Shown: positions 1 through 9,499 of the stretch, in pieces | Layout: every line of letters begins with the position of its first letter | Numbering within the stretch: position 1 is the stretch's first letter | NCBI GenBank assembly: GCA_947579605.1 | Contig: OX388322.1 | Coordinates: 310,001-374,000, forward strand | Origin: Athripsodes cinereus | Taxonomy: Eukaryota; Arthropoda; Insecta; Trichoptera; Leptoceridae | Length of the DNA stretch: 64,000 bases | Direction of reading: 5' to 3' | Made by a program: the position numbers and the translations under genes | The notes under the pieces: generated by a model | The model's database searches: none | What the model saw: the letters and a program-made list of their open reading frames with translations, nothing else | Told to the model about the DNA's origin: nothing

Positions 1-799
1 CGGTTGTCTTGTCTACATTATAAACACAGTCTCGCTCATTCATTTTAATCATCATACTGAAGCATCATAACAATATTATGAACCATTAACAAAAACAGCA
101 TCAACCATTATTATTAATTCAGTGATAAAATAATATGTCACCTATCCTTAATGTTTTATCTTTAATTGTCACGGAGAGAATGATTTAGATGATTATTATT
201 GCACTCGTGCGTAGTCTAAAGCTCACCACAAAAATGCAATAACCGATGTAACCTCAAAATACATCAATATAATATATTACATACATATTTTGAGGATAAA
301 ATGAACCTAAACCAGCCTAAACCCATTCGTTAGTGTTGGAACTTTTGATTGAGCAGATGAGATGTTTGTTGGGTAAAGTTCTTAATATCTTCACTTACAT
401 AATATGAAGGTGTGTATAATCCAGTTTAATGCGAAAATTACATTAAATTTAACAAAGTATATTCTTTTGTTGAAGGGTTATAGCCGTTAACTGTACGAAA
501 TAAAATAAAATAAAAATATAAGCCAAATTTTGATATTTATATGTATATTTAATTAATTTCAACAATTCTATAAAAATGAAAATACATAGTGATTTCACAT
601 AGTTATGTTTTTTAGTATATTATGATTACGTATAATAATAAACCTTTAAATTTAATTTATGAAACCTCTCTCTGTCCCATTGGTCTGGCCTCTCTTATGT
701 TATAATCCCCTTTGTCGTAGGAAGAATATACTAAGTTGATTTTTGTCTTAAATAAGATATGAACTATTTTATTTTTTATCAAGTATATCATTTCGCATT
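1..799. other. AT-rich non-coding stretch with one LINE-type 3' tail
   Basis: I see no coding region here. Around 470-525 a short run with a GGTTATAGCC hairpin followed by a TAAAA-rich tract resembles LINE 3' ends found elsewhere in the window (41.4 and 49.6 kb). It is probably a 3'-end-only insertion on the plus strand. The rest shows nothing I can name. Confidence 0.4.
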
Positions 800-925
800 A
801 TATTTTATAATATTGCATTGTATACATGAGTATCCTCGTGTTACTATCCATAATATAAGATTCATCTTAGTTTGGGACTAGCTCGATCTGTGTGAATTGT
901 CTATGTATGTTATGTTATGTTATAT
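800..925 (+). mobile_element. SINE-C fragment, 3' part
   Basis: The stretch from the TCGTGTTA block to the GAATTGTCTATGTATG block matches, in opposite orientation, the copies at 27.3 and 54.1 kb. The tRNA-like 5' half is missing. The tail is a short TTATG-type repeat (TATGTTATGTTATG), the same tail type as in the 54 kb copy, so this is a 5'-truncated insertion of that family. Confidence 0.65.
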
Positions 926-936
926 AACCATAGATA

Positions 937-1147
937 AGAATTGAATTAAAAAACACTGTTTCATTCCACTATGAGAATGGTTCTAATAATTATAACGTTT
1001 TCGACTACAATGTAGTCATCATCAGTAACAATGCAATAAAATATTTGTATTCTATTGTTTCTGTTGATGACTACACTGTAGTCGAAAAAGTTCTAATAAT
1101 TAAAACAATTCTCATAATGGAATGAAACAGTGTTTTTAATTTAATTT
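937..1147. mobile_element. Foldback (palindromic) non-autonomous element
   Basis: Two arms of about 85-90 bases are inverted copies of each other. The left arm starts at about 944 with AAAAAACACTGTTTCATTCC and the right arm ends at about 1141 with the complement. Each arm holds the same sub-motif, reading outward as CTGATGAT or CTGTTGAT, a perfect small hairpin built on GACTAC/GTAGTC, then GAAAA. No transposase is encoded and no clear target duplication was seen. The terminal AACACTGT word is shared with foldback elements at 9.3 and 32.6 kb. Confidence 0.75.
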
Positions 1148-1149
1148 TA

Positions 1150-1730
1150 AATATAATATCTGATAATGCATTTCCACAAAGTTATGTACACTAGAAAATA
1201 TAGAATATTTATAAAAATTGAATACAATTTTTCGTAAAACAATACTATCGTAATCAAATTGATATTGCGATGTCTTCCAACTAATCCGGATTTATGTAGT
1301 ATGGACATATTACAATAGAAAAAGGATTAATAATATAATAAAACAATGAAATCAATACAACTAAATTATACCAAATGTTTAACAATGCATTAATTAAAAT
1401 AAAAAAAATCTACATAGTATATTACCCCTCTGGCACAGAGCTTTGTAATCCTTTTCTATCGACTGACCATAATATGATATAATATTTTATCTATATCTGC
1501 CACAAAAATGATTTTTCACATTGTCCTTTGGTAAGGACATCAGTAGAGGTAATACAATTAAATAATATCCACTATCAAAGGTTGGATTTATTTAACTCTC
1601 AAAGCCTTTGAAGATTATTTTTTATACATTTTATATGGGTACAAGGTATATACATACTAATTGTATAGATAAAAATATTTCATGGATTATTCTCTATGAA
1701 TCTTCTAACGACCTGTTAAAAAAGATAAAT
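1150..1730. other. AT-rich non-coding stretch, nothing recognised
   Basis: There is no open frame with recognisable content and no clear repeat. An 82-codon open frame at 1608-1856 overlaps the next SINE fragment and has low-complexity, AT-driven composition, so I treat it as chance. Confidence 0.5.
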
Positions 1731-1734
1731 TATG

Positions 1735-1810
1735 TAGATTTTCAATTCAGCAATGAGGCATGCCACCCATCCTGGTTGTATATTGGAACGGAGAAGATGA
1801 CTTGCACATT
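1735..1810 (+). mobile_element. SINE-B fragment, middle part
   Basis: The stretch carries the SINE-B blocks TTCAGCAATGAGGCATGCC, CACCCATCC and TATTGGAACGGAGA in the right order. The head and the TATAG-type tail are missing. It is a decayed copy. Confidence 0.6.
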
Positions 1811-1907
1811 CATGACAGATTTCCATGCTACATACAGTTTACGACAAAGATTATAATATTATTCCATGCATAAGACATTAACATTTTATTTATGAAACAT
1901 TTACAGA

Positions 1908-2090
1908 GTTCGTCAGTAGCCTGGAGGTACATAAAGTCTCGGCCACGTACACTTGAGGTGCACAGTTCGATCCCAGGTACCGTCAAACTCGTCTTTCACG
2001 ACACAAGCTTTCAGCTTGCTTTGAAGGTGTATAAAGTTGTTTTTGGGTTAATATTAAAAACCCAGATATATCTTTTTAATTTAATTTTGA
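1908..2090 (+). mobile_element. SINE-A copy (tRNA-derived, old)
   Basis: It starts with GAGTTCGTC and a box-A-like AGTAGCCTGGAGGTA, followed by a perfect pol III box B, GTTCGATCCCAGG. The body (CACGACACAAGCTTTCAGC) and the AAAACCCAGATATATC end match copies at 38.0, 49.1, 56.4 and 60.3 kb. Several substitutions and a short insertion between boxes A and B mark it as one of the older copies. Confidence 0.8.
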
Positions 2091-2182
2091 GTTCAGTATT
2101 GAGGTGAGCCAATATTATTCCGATTGTCTTTGTTTTTTATTCCCTTTACTCAGCGTGAAAAAATGTTTTAAATTAAGAAAAC

Positions 2183-4703
2183 TACTATACTATACTATAC
2201 CCTCACGCCGTATCCCAAGTGGGGTAGGCAGAGAGAACGGAACGCCACACAGATCTATCTTTACACACTTCCTTCGCTTCCTCCACATTCATACAGTTTC
2301 TCATACACGCACGTCGATTCCTCTTACTCAACACGCGGCCGTCCTTGAGAATTTGATCCACGTGATCAAGCCACGTGGTTCTCGGACGTCCGCGCTTCCT
2401 CACACCTTTTCTTTCAGACAAGTATATCCTCTTTGTCATTCTTACTTCGTTCATTCGTTCAACGTGTCCAAACCACCGTAGTTTATTCACGCGCATTCTG
2501 TCCACAACACTCTTCTTGCATCCGCTCATTCTTCTAATATCCTCATTCTTCACTCTATCACGCAGCGTTTTACCAACCATTCTTCTTAACGATCGCATCT
2601 CCACTGCATTTATTCCACTTTCGTCCTTCTTCAGCCACGTCCATGTCTCGCTTGCATACGTAAGTGACGGTACCAGAATGGTATTGTGCACCAGCATTTT
2701 AGCCATGTTCGACACATTGCCATTGCTGACAATGGGTCGAAGTGCACCGTTCACTCTAGCACCGGCCACTTTCCTTCTTTCAATGTCCCTATCGCATCTT
2801 CCATCCCTCGTAAACATACTTCCCAAATATACATACTCACTTACTTGCTCCAAACATTCGTCACCAACTTTAATCTCGCAAATCGTTTTTTCATTCTCTC
2901 TTTCAAAAACAAGAACTTTCGTCTTCATAACATTCATTTTCAAACCATTCAAATTGCAACTATCATACACACACGTAACAATCTCTTGTAAGTCCCTTTC
3001 ACTCTCAGCCATTAACACCAAATCATCTGCGTACATCAATGCATTCACCCGAAACCCATTCAGCTCGACACCAACATCCATCTCTTTCACAGGTCGCATA
3101 CAGTAGTCGAAGAATAAGTTGAACAGCCACGGAGACATGACACAACCTTGCTTCACTCCCTTGGTGAGGACAAACCACTCCGAGAGAGTATTATTTACCC
3201 TCACGCATGCGGAGCTTCCCACATAAAGTGAAGATATTGCGCGGATCAACCGGCTGCTCACCCCATACTCCGACAACACGCGCCACAACCTTTCCCGGTC
3301 CACTCGATCATATGCTTTCTCCAGATCCACGAATGCACAAAAAAGCCTCTGGTGTTTACCCAGAAACTTCTCTATAACCATTCGCAGGGAGAAGATCTGA
3401 TCGGTGCACCCTCTGCCATTCAAAAAAGCTCCTTGCGCATCCCATATCTTACACTCAGTTATCTTTCGTACTCTCTCAATCAAAATTCTACCATACAATT
3501 TCCCTATTGAGCTCAGCAAGCTAATAGCCCGATAACTCCCGCATTCAAGTCTAGAGCCTTTCCCTTTGTACAGGGGGCAGATGATAGCCCTCCTCCAATG
3601 TGTGACGCCTTCTCTCCAACAGTCGTTGAAAAGCTCCAAGCACCACGCGAGAGCCCCCGGTCCACCAGACTTGATGAGCTCAACGGCAACACAATCATAC
3701 CCTACAGCTTTACCGCACTTCGCCTTTTTTAATGCATTCATAATCTCATTCATGTCTATCATATCGTTTTCATTCACACTGCTTTCAATGTCGTCATACT
3801 CATTCTCATTTGTACCATCACATTCAAACAGATCTTCGAAATACTCCTTCCATCTCCGTAACACACATTCATCATTCACTAACACACATCCATCCTTATC
3901 TTTTATCCCTTTCATACTGTTCACACTTGTACCCGTCCTCTTTCGTTTCACTTCATTCCAAAAAATCTTCATATTTTCACTCGCATACGTAGACAATTTC
4001 TTACATTCTTCATCTTCAAGCATTTTTTTCTTCATTTTCACAACTTCACGCACTTCCTTCTTGCATATCTTGTATACTTCTTTCTTTCGTTCTTTTTCAA
4101 ATGTGTCACACTGATTCACACTCAGTAAGTCTTTCCAAGCATTCTTCTTCTTATCTACAGCTTCTTTCACATCATTATCCCACCATGCATCGCCTTTTTT
4201 ACGTCCTACTTTAGCTTCACCACATGCTTCTTTTGCACTCCCTACAAGCACACTTTTTAAGACATCCCACCTTTCATTCATCGTTAGATCATTCTTTCCG
4301 TTCGCGCTAAGCTTCTCATTCACAGTTTTTACATATTCATTCTTTACACTCTCATCTTTCAGTTTTTCGACTCTCAATCTCTTAGATGGCGTGGACTTTT
4401 GTGTTCTTGAACGCCAACCGGAGAATAGATTTATTCTTGAGACGACAAGAAAATGGTCCGTCTCCAGCTCAGCGCCTCGATACACTCTAGTGTCCGTGGT
4501 CGCCTTCCTGAGACGAGAGTCCACACACACGAGGTCAATCATCGATCTTTCATTCCCTCTCTCCCAGGTATACATGTGGATCTCCTTGTGGGGGAAAAAG
4601 GTATTCGCCACAAAGAGATCCATCTCCAAACAGATTTCAATTATTCTCTTACCATTATCGTTCACTCTACTGTCTCCATTCATTCCCAAAACAGGAAAAG
4701 AAA
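2183..4703 (-). mobile_element. RTE-a LINE, 5'-truncated, with 8-bp target duplication
   Basis: A non-LTR retrotransposon inserted on the minus strand. AAGAAAAC occurs at 2175-2182 and again at 4704-4711, which fits a target-site duplication. The element's 3' end is at the low-coordinate side: the stop codon is followed within a few bases by a (TATAG)n tail (2183-2200 on the plus strand reads as TATAC repeats). The extremely short 3' UTR and the microsatellite tail are typical of the RTE clade. The 5' end is lost inside the endonuclease domain. Shorter copies of the same family lie at 29.55, 33.76, 43.04 and 54.72 kb. Confidence 0.85.
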
Positions 4704-4749
4704 AAGAAAACTTGTATATATATTTTATGAATATATATTTTATATTCAA
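2203..4749 (-). CDS. Endonuclease-reverse transcriptase ORF of the RTE-a LINE (5'-truncated)
   Basis: This 848-codon open frame encodes the replication protein of an RTE-type LINE, which nicks the target and copies its RNA there. About the first 15-20 codons come from flanking DNA (from 4749), so the true N-terminus, probably 150-200 residues, is missing. Residues about 20-110 are the rear of an apurinic-type endonuclease domain, with MIDLVCV near residue 70 and TDHFLV near 97. The reverse transcriptase follows, with FVDLEKAYDRV around residue 473 and the catalytic YADD at about 573-576. The C-terminal region holds the WFGHVERM and KRGRPRTTWLDHV blocks typical of RTE-like proteins. There is no internal stop or frameshift, so the insertion is young. 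The truncated N-terminus should make this copy inactive on its own. Confidence 0.85.
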   Translation of the reverse strand: MNIKYIFIKYIYKFSFSFPVLGMNGDSRVNDNGKRIIEICLEMDLFVANTFFPHKEIHMYTWERGNERSMIDLVCVDSRLRKATTDTRVYRGAELETDHFLVVSRINLFSGWRSRTQKSTPSKRLRVEKLKDESVKNEYVKTVNEKLSANGKNDLTMNERWDVLKSVLVGSAKEACGEAKVGRKKGDAWWDNDVKEAVDKKKNAWKDLLSVNQCDTFEKERKKEVYKICKKEVREVVKMKKKMLEDEECKKLSTYASENMKIFWNEVKRKRTGTSVNSMKGIKDKDGCVLVNDECVLRRWKEYFEDLFECDGTNENEYDDIESSVNENDMIDMNEIMNALKKAKCGKAVGYDCVAVELIKSGGPGALAWCLELFNDCWREGVTHWRRAIICPLYKGKGSRLECGSYRAISLLSSIGKLYGRILIERVRKITECKIWDAQGAFLNGRGCTDQIFSLRMVIEKFLGKHQRLFCAFVDLEKAYDRVDRERLWRVLSEYGVSSRLIRAISSLYVGSSACVRVNNTLSEWFVLTKGVKQGCVMSPWLFNLFFDYCMRPVKEMDVGVELNGFRVNALMYADDLVLMAESERDLQEIVTCVYDSCNLNGLKMNVMKTKVLVFERENEKTICEIKVGDECLEQVSEYVYLGSMFTRDGRCDRDIERRKVAGARVNGALRPIVSNGNVSNMAKMLVHNTILVPSLTYASETWTWLKKDESGINAVEMRSLRRMVGKTLRDRVKNEDIRRMSGCKKSVVDRMRVNKLRWFGHVERMNEVRMTKRIYLSERKGVRKRGRPRTTWLDHVDQILKDGRVLSKRNRRACMRNCMNVEEAKEVCKDRSVWRSVLSAYPTWDTA

Positions 4750-5890
4750 TAAACAAATCGAACTTACATTGGTAGATTACAGATGTTTGATACTACTGGT
4801 TATATGAATACAATAAATTGATATTTCTATTATTCAAAATGAAAAAAACAGCCGTGATATATTTTCTACATTTTTCTTGTGCTTTTAGTTCGATACAATG
4901 CCTGCAAAGCATCACTCTTTCTCGTAGATAAGGATATCAGAAGTATTCGTTTTATATTATACAATGTATATATTGAAACTTTCTAAATATTGTATTTCAT
5001 TTTTATTTAGAGATAAAGAAACCCTTTAAAAGCCTTTATAAAAAAAAATTGATGTGTCAAAGAACTATGAAATAAAATTTTATGATATAAAGGTTGAATT
5101 TCATTAGGGTTCGATAGATATAAAATAAGTTTATTAAACTATTCATCAAAGAGATTTTCATACAAGTATAATACATAAATGTAGGAAATTATTTTTCGCT
5201 TGAGTACAATCAGGGAAAACACTTACAGCTATCTGTAAATTGAAATCAAAATTTCGTCGACTAAAGTAATTCGTAACCAAGCATAAGCAGTTTGATAACG
5301 AATCATGACTGTTTTTTTACCAATAATTTGCACCTCACAAATTAACAAACACGGCATAAGTTATCAATACAAATGTGAGAATATTTACTATTTTTTTTGG
5401 TTTGATTGTTTTTTTGGTTTTGTCATCTAACAATACAAAACCTGCTGCATACCTACCTATTTTTAAGCAGTTAGCTAAATATGTGCACAATAAAGTTAAG
5501 GGAGAAATTCCATTTAAATCATTCAGTGTACGAAGATTTTATATACGATACGACTCGTATCTATTGTAAAAGCACAATGTTATGTAGGTATTATATTATA
5601 TAATATTCGTTCTCGACCACTTAAGCAGAACCTTATCCCTAATTTTTCTCCTTGATTTGCTCCATCGCACATAAAAATCAGATAAATCCGTGAAGTGTCC
5701 TGGAGAAATGGGATTGTTACACCATTAATATCATTATTGGCTTTTTGAAGCTTTTATTCCCTTTTCAGAGACAGAGCTTTGAACTTAAAAGTCACCTACA
5801 AAAATATAACATAAGTAAAAGGTTCGTTTAAGCCACTTGTGCCTTTAGCTAGATTTTATGTGCATATGATTACAAGTTTCTAGTCTATTA
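4712..5890. other. AT-rich non-coding stretch, nothing recognised
   Basis: I found no domain-bearing frame. A 64-codon frame at 5375-5569 begins with a hydrophobic run but has no homologue I recognise, and it sits in AT-rich DNA where such frames arise by chance. Confidence 0.5.
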
Positions 5891-5894
5891 TGGT

Positions 5895-6078
5895 ACTACT
5901 ACTATTATCCCTTCACGGCACATCCCACAAGTGAGTTAGTCAGCAGAGCTGCTGCATGTAATAAACATGCAACCTATACTCACCGTGCCAACAAAAAAAT
6001 AAGACATTAAGGATGGGTGGCAAACCTCATTTTGGCCGGCCAACTCTTCAAGCTGCCCACCATGGCACGTCTCATGTG
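5895..6078 (-). mobile_element. SINE-B copy, 3' two-thirds
   Basis: Reading from the plus strand, the SINE-B 3' end comes first (CACGGCACATCCCACAAGTG), then GCTGCATGTAATAAACATGC, CCGTGCCAACA and GGATGGGTGGCAAACCTCAT. The promoter-like head is absent. Orientation is minus. Confidence 0.75.
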
Positions 6079-6079
6079 A

Positions 6080-6705
6080 ACAAATTGATTTATAAGTGTA
6101 GAAATTTGATCGAATAAATGGGATCGGGATCGAGAAAACTTTTATCGTTACATAAAGTGTTTTTGTATGAAACTTAACAGGTTATATAAATTGTATATAG
6201 GTACGTTTGTATTACTGTTTTAAGAATCTTTTCATTAAAGCCTCCCCATTAATCTTCAGAACTTTGAGTGATTCGTTTACTGTGATGATAATTATAATAT
6301 TTATTATGAGGTTAAAACATTCACCCGAAACCTCTTTCAGGAAAGATATTTCATTTTGAACTACATAGGTATGAATAATGAAGCCTTTCATGTCTAGACA
6401 CTTAACTTTGCTGTTTTTAAAACAGTTTTTAAAGTGTTAAAATAATATTAATGATGTTATGTAATAAAAATCAACTGAAGTTACAACTTTTTTTACATAA
6501 CAAAAAAGCTATCTGTAGGTTTTTTTTAACTTTTGTGTAATAAAATATAGTAATGTTTATAAGAAATATCTAAAATTTTACATGTTCCGTAATAAAAATG
6601 ATCAAAACGAATATTTTCAAACACAAGATTTTACAGTTATTATAGCCTTCTTCGTGTAGTCAATCGGTCAAGCAATAATTAAGAAAATATCTAAGCGTTG
6701 ATTTG
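6080..6705. other. AT-rich non-coding stretch, nothing recognised
   Basis: There is no supported gene or repeat. It ends at a (TA)n run at about 6709-6730 that belongs to the tail of the next element. Confidence 0.5.
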
Positions 6706-6708
6706 TTA

Positions 6709-7272
6709 TATATATATATATATATATATGGACAATTTGTTAAGCGCCGTTTACTCATAACATGACCTCAAGGGCGCCGTTTATCGTATCCATCACCCGA
6801 AACTCCCAGCAAAAAGGTGTGTCTTCAGTCCTCTTTTAAAACTCTCTCCATTCACCTCCTCTCGCAGACACAGAGGCAGCTTGTTCCAACATCTTGGACC
6901 CGCAACACTAAACGCTCTATCTCCAAAGCCTGTTTTGCGTGATCGAGATGGCTCAACAAGTCTGCATTTTGCCTCACCCTGTGCTGAGCGAAGCATGAGC
7001 CGTCTTTCACTGATGGTCTCGATCGCGCACATCTCTGACAAATAAGATGGTAATACTCCCTTCAAGGCCGAAAACACCATCACACATATCTTATACTCCA
7101 CTCGTTGCTTTACTTTTAACCAATGTAAGTTGTGCAAGAGAGGAGTAATGTGCTCAAATCTTCGACCTCTCAGAAGAAGTCTTGCAGCAGCGTTGAATAC
7201 AGCCTGGATCCTATTCAATTGCACCATAGGAAGACCAAAGTACAGGCTGTTGCAATAATCTAAGATTTTAAC
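6709..7272 (-). mobile_element. CR1/L2-like LINE, 3' end only
   Basis: The minus-strand element consists of the last part of a reverse transcriptase ORF (7270 down to 6793), a 3' UTR of about 60 bases and a (TA)n tail. The 3' UTR contains two ACGGCGC words and the CGCCCTTGAGGTCATG block that recurs without coding sequence at 13.13, 28.06 and 56.6 kb. The severe 5' truncation is typical of LINE insertions. Confidence 0.75.
6793..7272 (-). pseudogene. C-terminal end of a CR1/L2-like reverse transcriptase
   Basis: The open frame 7227-6793 starts at an internal Met, and the same frame continues upstream through a LDYCNSLYFGLP motif to about 7270. Downstream come LNRIQAVFNAAARLL, ITPLLHNLHWLKVKQRVEYK and a GDRAFSVAGPRCWNKLP block, ending with LKTHLFAGSFG and a stop. 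This order is characteristic of the region after the polymerase core in CR1/L2-type LINEs. The catalytic core is missing, so the piece is a dead 5'-truncated copy, but the retained frame has no stop. Confidence 0.8.
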
Positions 7273-7274
7273 CC

Positions 7275-8045
7275 GAATTCAACGACTATTATTTAATGCT
7301 TCAGAAAAACAAAATAACTGAGTTACTATTAAATATTTCAAATGTTTATATTAACTGTAACCGACCACGTGATGAAATATCATTTCAGTTCCAATTATTT
7401 AAGTTTTACATACATTAGTGTATAGCAAAGATTATACAAAACCTTCAAATTGTTTCTCCGGATGACAAACGGAGACCATAAGGCAAGCCATGAAAAAAGC
7501 TCTTTAATAACAGAGATAACTGACAATTTATTATGTACGTGTTATCAAAAAGCTCTGAAATGCATTGATTTGGAGTCAAAATATACCTACGTCTATTTGT
7601 CTCGGTTTTATTCAAAATGTAAGTATTTGTCCATCAAAAATAATAAATTAAGCAATAACCGAAAGTTTGATTCTAAGTTTCGGCTTCTTTATTAATTGAT
7701 TGCAAGTTACAAACTTATAATAGTGTAATGTATATTTAGGCCCTGGTATTATGCTATTAAATAGAAAGGTACGAACCTATCTACCATTCCCTTATCTCCT
7801 TAAGGATTGAGGGATAAATAAATAGGCCAAGCCAATAAATAAACCTCTAGATCCTTTAATCTTGCGAACGATGGCTACAGTGGAGACGAAACTTACAGCC
7901 AAGGTACCTACCTACCTTATGCTAAGGCAATTGTCTTAATGGATGAAATATTAACCCATACATACATAAATACACACTGTTTTATAACGGCATTGTTCTG
8001 ATTCAGATATGTTATTTTATTAGTTTCTAAAATCTATTTTAGCAT
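7275..8045. other. AT-rich non-coding stretch, nothing recognised
   Basis: An 81-codon frame at 7450-7695 has no recognisable motif and I treat it as chance. No repeat family used elsewhere in the window was found. Confidence 0.5.
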
Positions 8046-8050
8046 GTTAA

Positions 8051-8359
8051 CATGTTACAAATGATGTTGTGTCCCGGCGCACCAAGCAGAGACCTGTAAT
8101 CTCCGTAATACAGGAGAGACGATGGTCCTGGCTAGGACATGTTTTGAGAATGCTCAATGATAGTTGGCCAAAAAGAGCACTGTTCTTCCGTCCGCAAGGG
8201 TTCCGTCGGCCCGGGCGTCCCTCTTTCACAATACACCGTTTCTATGACAACGATATCAGAACGCAGGGAATGTCGTGGAAAGAGGTGACGCAATTGGCGC
8301 AGAGACGCTCTGAATCGAGGAGGCTGGTTTCTGCCCTGTGCTCCCGAGAGGAGCGTTGA
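8051..8359 (+). pseudogene. C-terminal fragment of the RTE-b LINE protein
   Basis: The frame encodes about 102 residues with the blocks VISVIQERRWSWLGHVLRM, GFRRPGRPSFTIHR and MSWKEVTQLAQRR, ending SALCSREER. These are the post-polymerase region of RTE-like proteins (the RWxWLGHV and RPGRP signatures). It is about 90% identical to the 44.7 kb copy by eye. The reverse transcriptase and endonuclease domains are missing through 5' truncation. Confidence 0.8.
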
Positions 8360-8385
8360 GGGCGAGATGATGATGATGATTTAAG
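8051..8385 (+). mobile_element. RTE-b LINE, 3' end with (GAT)n tail
   Basis: A 5'-truncated copy of the family seen more fully at 44.74-45.19 kb. Homology starts at CATGTTACAAATGATG (8051). The TGA stop is followed by GGGCGA and then GATGATGATGATGAT, so the tail begins almost on the stop codon. A minus-strand relic of the same family lies at 35.7 kb. Confidence 0.85.
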
Positions 8386-8389
8386 CAAA

Positions 8390-8680
8390 ACGAGATTACT
8401 AAACTATATGTAAAAAAACAGTGCTAGATTATTTGAGGGTGAGCCTACCCAGTATGAAAACCTTAGACACATCACTGGACAATACACGTTTAGTTTTATG
8501 ATGACACATTATTATTTTATTGCTGAATTTACCTGAAATTAATAAAGAGTATGTACCTACATACGAATAATGATATATTATTATTTACCTACAAGTAATA
8601 TTTTTATGACAGCAGTGGGACTTGTAGGTACATACCCATATGAAGTTACAATACATTAGTTAGTTGATTTATGTTACGAC
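8390..8680. other. Non-coding spacer
   Basis: AT-rich DNA between the RTE-b fragment and the hAT miniature element. Nothing is recognised. Confidence 0.4.
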
Positions 8681-8689
8681 AGTTTACAC

Positions 8690-9064
8690 CAGTGATTCCC
8701 AAAGTGGTCCGTATGGACCCCCAGGGGTCCACGGGAGACTCGACTAAAAAATGGGGGTGCACGAGTCGTAAGTGGGGGTCCACAAATCCATAGTTAAAGT
8801 ATCGGATATTCGGTAAAAGCACTAGATATTGACATAAACAATAGTCGGTACAAACACCCGGTACATTGTAGAAAAAGGTACTGTGAGAAAATATTCTTTA
8901 AGAAAACTGAAGTTTTTGAAATGTTTCACATTCCTATACCATTTTGAAAATTCGGTGACGGGGGGTAGAAATTTAAATGCGGGGGGGGTAGAAATACAGG
9001 GGGTCCACCGGAACTAGCAAATTTTAGAAAGTGGTCCATGAGAAAAAAAGTTTGGGAACCTCTG
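8690..9064. mobile_element. hAT-type miniature element (MITE) with 8-bp target duplication
   Basis: The 375-bp element starts CAGTGATTCCCAAAGTGGTC and ends with the imperfect complement (GTTTGGGAACCTCTG). It is flanked by the direct repeat GTTTACAC at 8682-8689 and 9065-9072. An 8-bp duplication with CAG...CTG termini and CCAAA-containing inverted ends is the hallmark of hAT transposons. It contains G-rich runs (GGGGGTCCAC) and no coding frame, so it would need a transposase from elsewhere. Confidence 0.9.
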
Positions 9065-9297
9065 GTTTACACCATACACCTGCTAAGGGATTACCATAAT
9101 GTCTCCCATTACAAGATAATATACATTAGTAGACTATGAAGACTTCATAATATAATACAAATAAGTAAATTAACATTTTTAGTGCCTATATTTACCAGCG
9201 TACCTAGTAGATGTCGCTAGTGTCAATGAAATTATTTTGCTGGAAAGTCGACAGGTATGTTTATCGATGCCATTTTGACGATTAACTATTGTATGAT

Positions 9298-9423
9298 AAT
9301 TAAAATAGATTTAAAATAAAACACTGTATTACTTTCACTATGAACAATATTTGACTCAGAGGCCTTTCAAATATTATTCAAAGTGAAAGTAATACAGTGT
9401 TTTATTTTAAATCTATTTTAATT
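9298..9423. mobile_element. Foldback element with 41-bp perfect arms
   Basis: 9298-9338 and 9383-9423 are perfect inverted complements, starting AATTAAAATAGATTT and carrying AAAACACTGTATTACTTTC. The 44-base centre holds its own weak inverted words (AATATTTGA/TCAAATATT). The AACACTGT word and its neighbour TTCACTATGA are shared with the foldback element at 0.94 kb (TTCCACTATGA), so the two look related. Confidence 0.8.
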
Positions 9424-9499
9424 CTATTAAAATGCACAAAGTTATTCCAAGTACTATACAAAGACAATGTTATCTTATTTTTAAGTGCCCCGGACGCAG

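Noticed and set aside
2375..4807. Several plus-strand frames of 60-243 codons opposite the RTE-a gene
   Set aside because: They are shadows of the minus-strand gene; their compositions (Ser/Phe/Thr/His-rich) are the complement of Lys/Glu/Arg-rich coding sequence.
7450..7695. 81-codon plus frame
   Set aside because: No motif, no repeat link, AT-driven composition; expected by chance in 64 kb.
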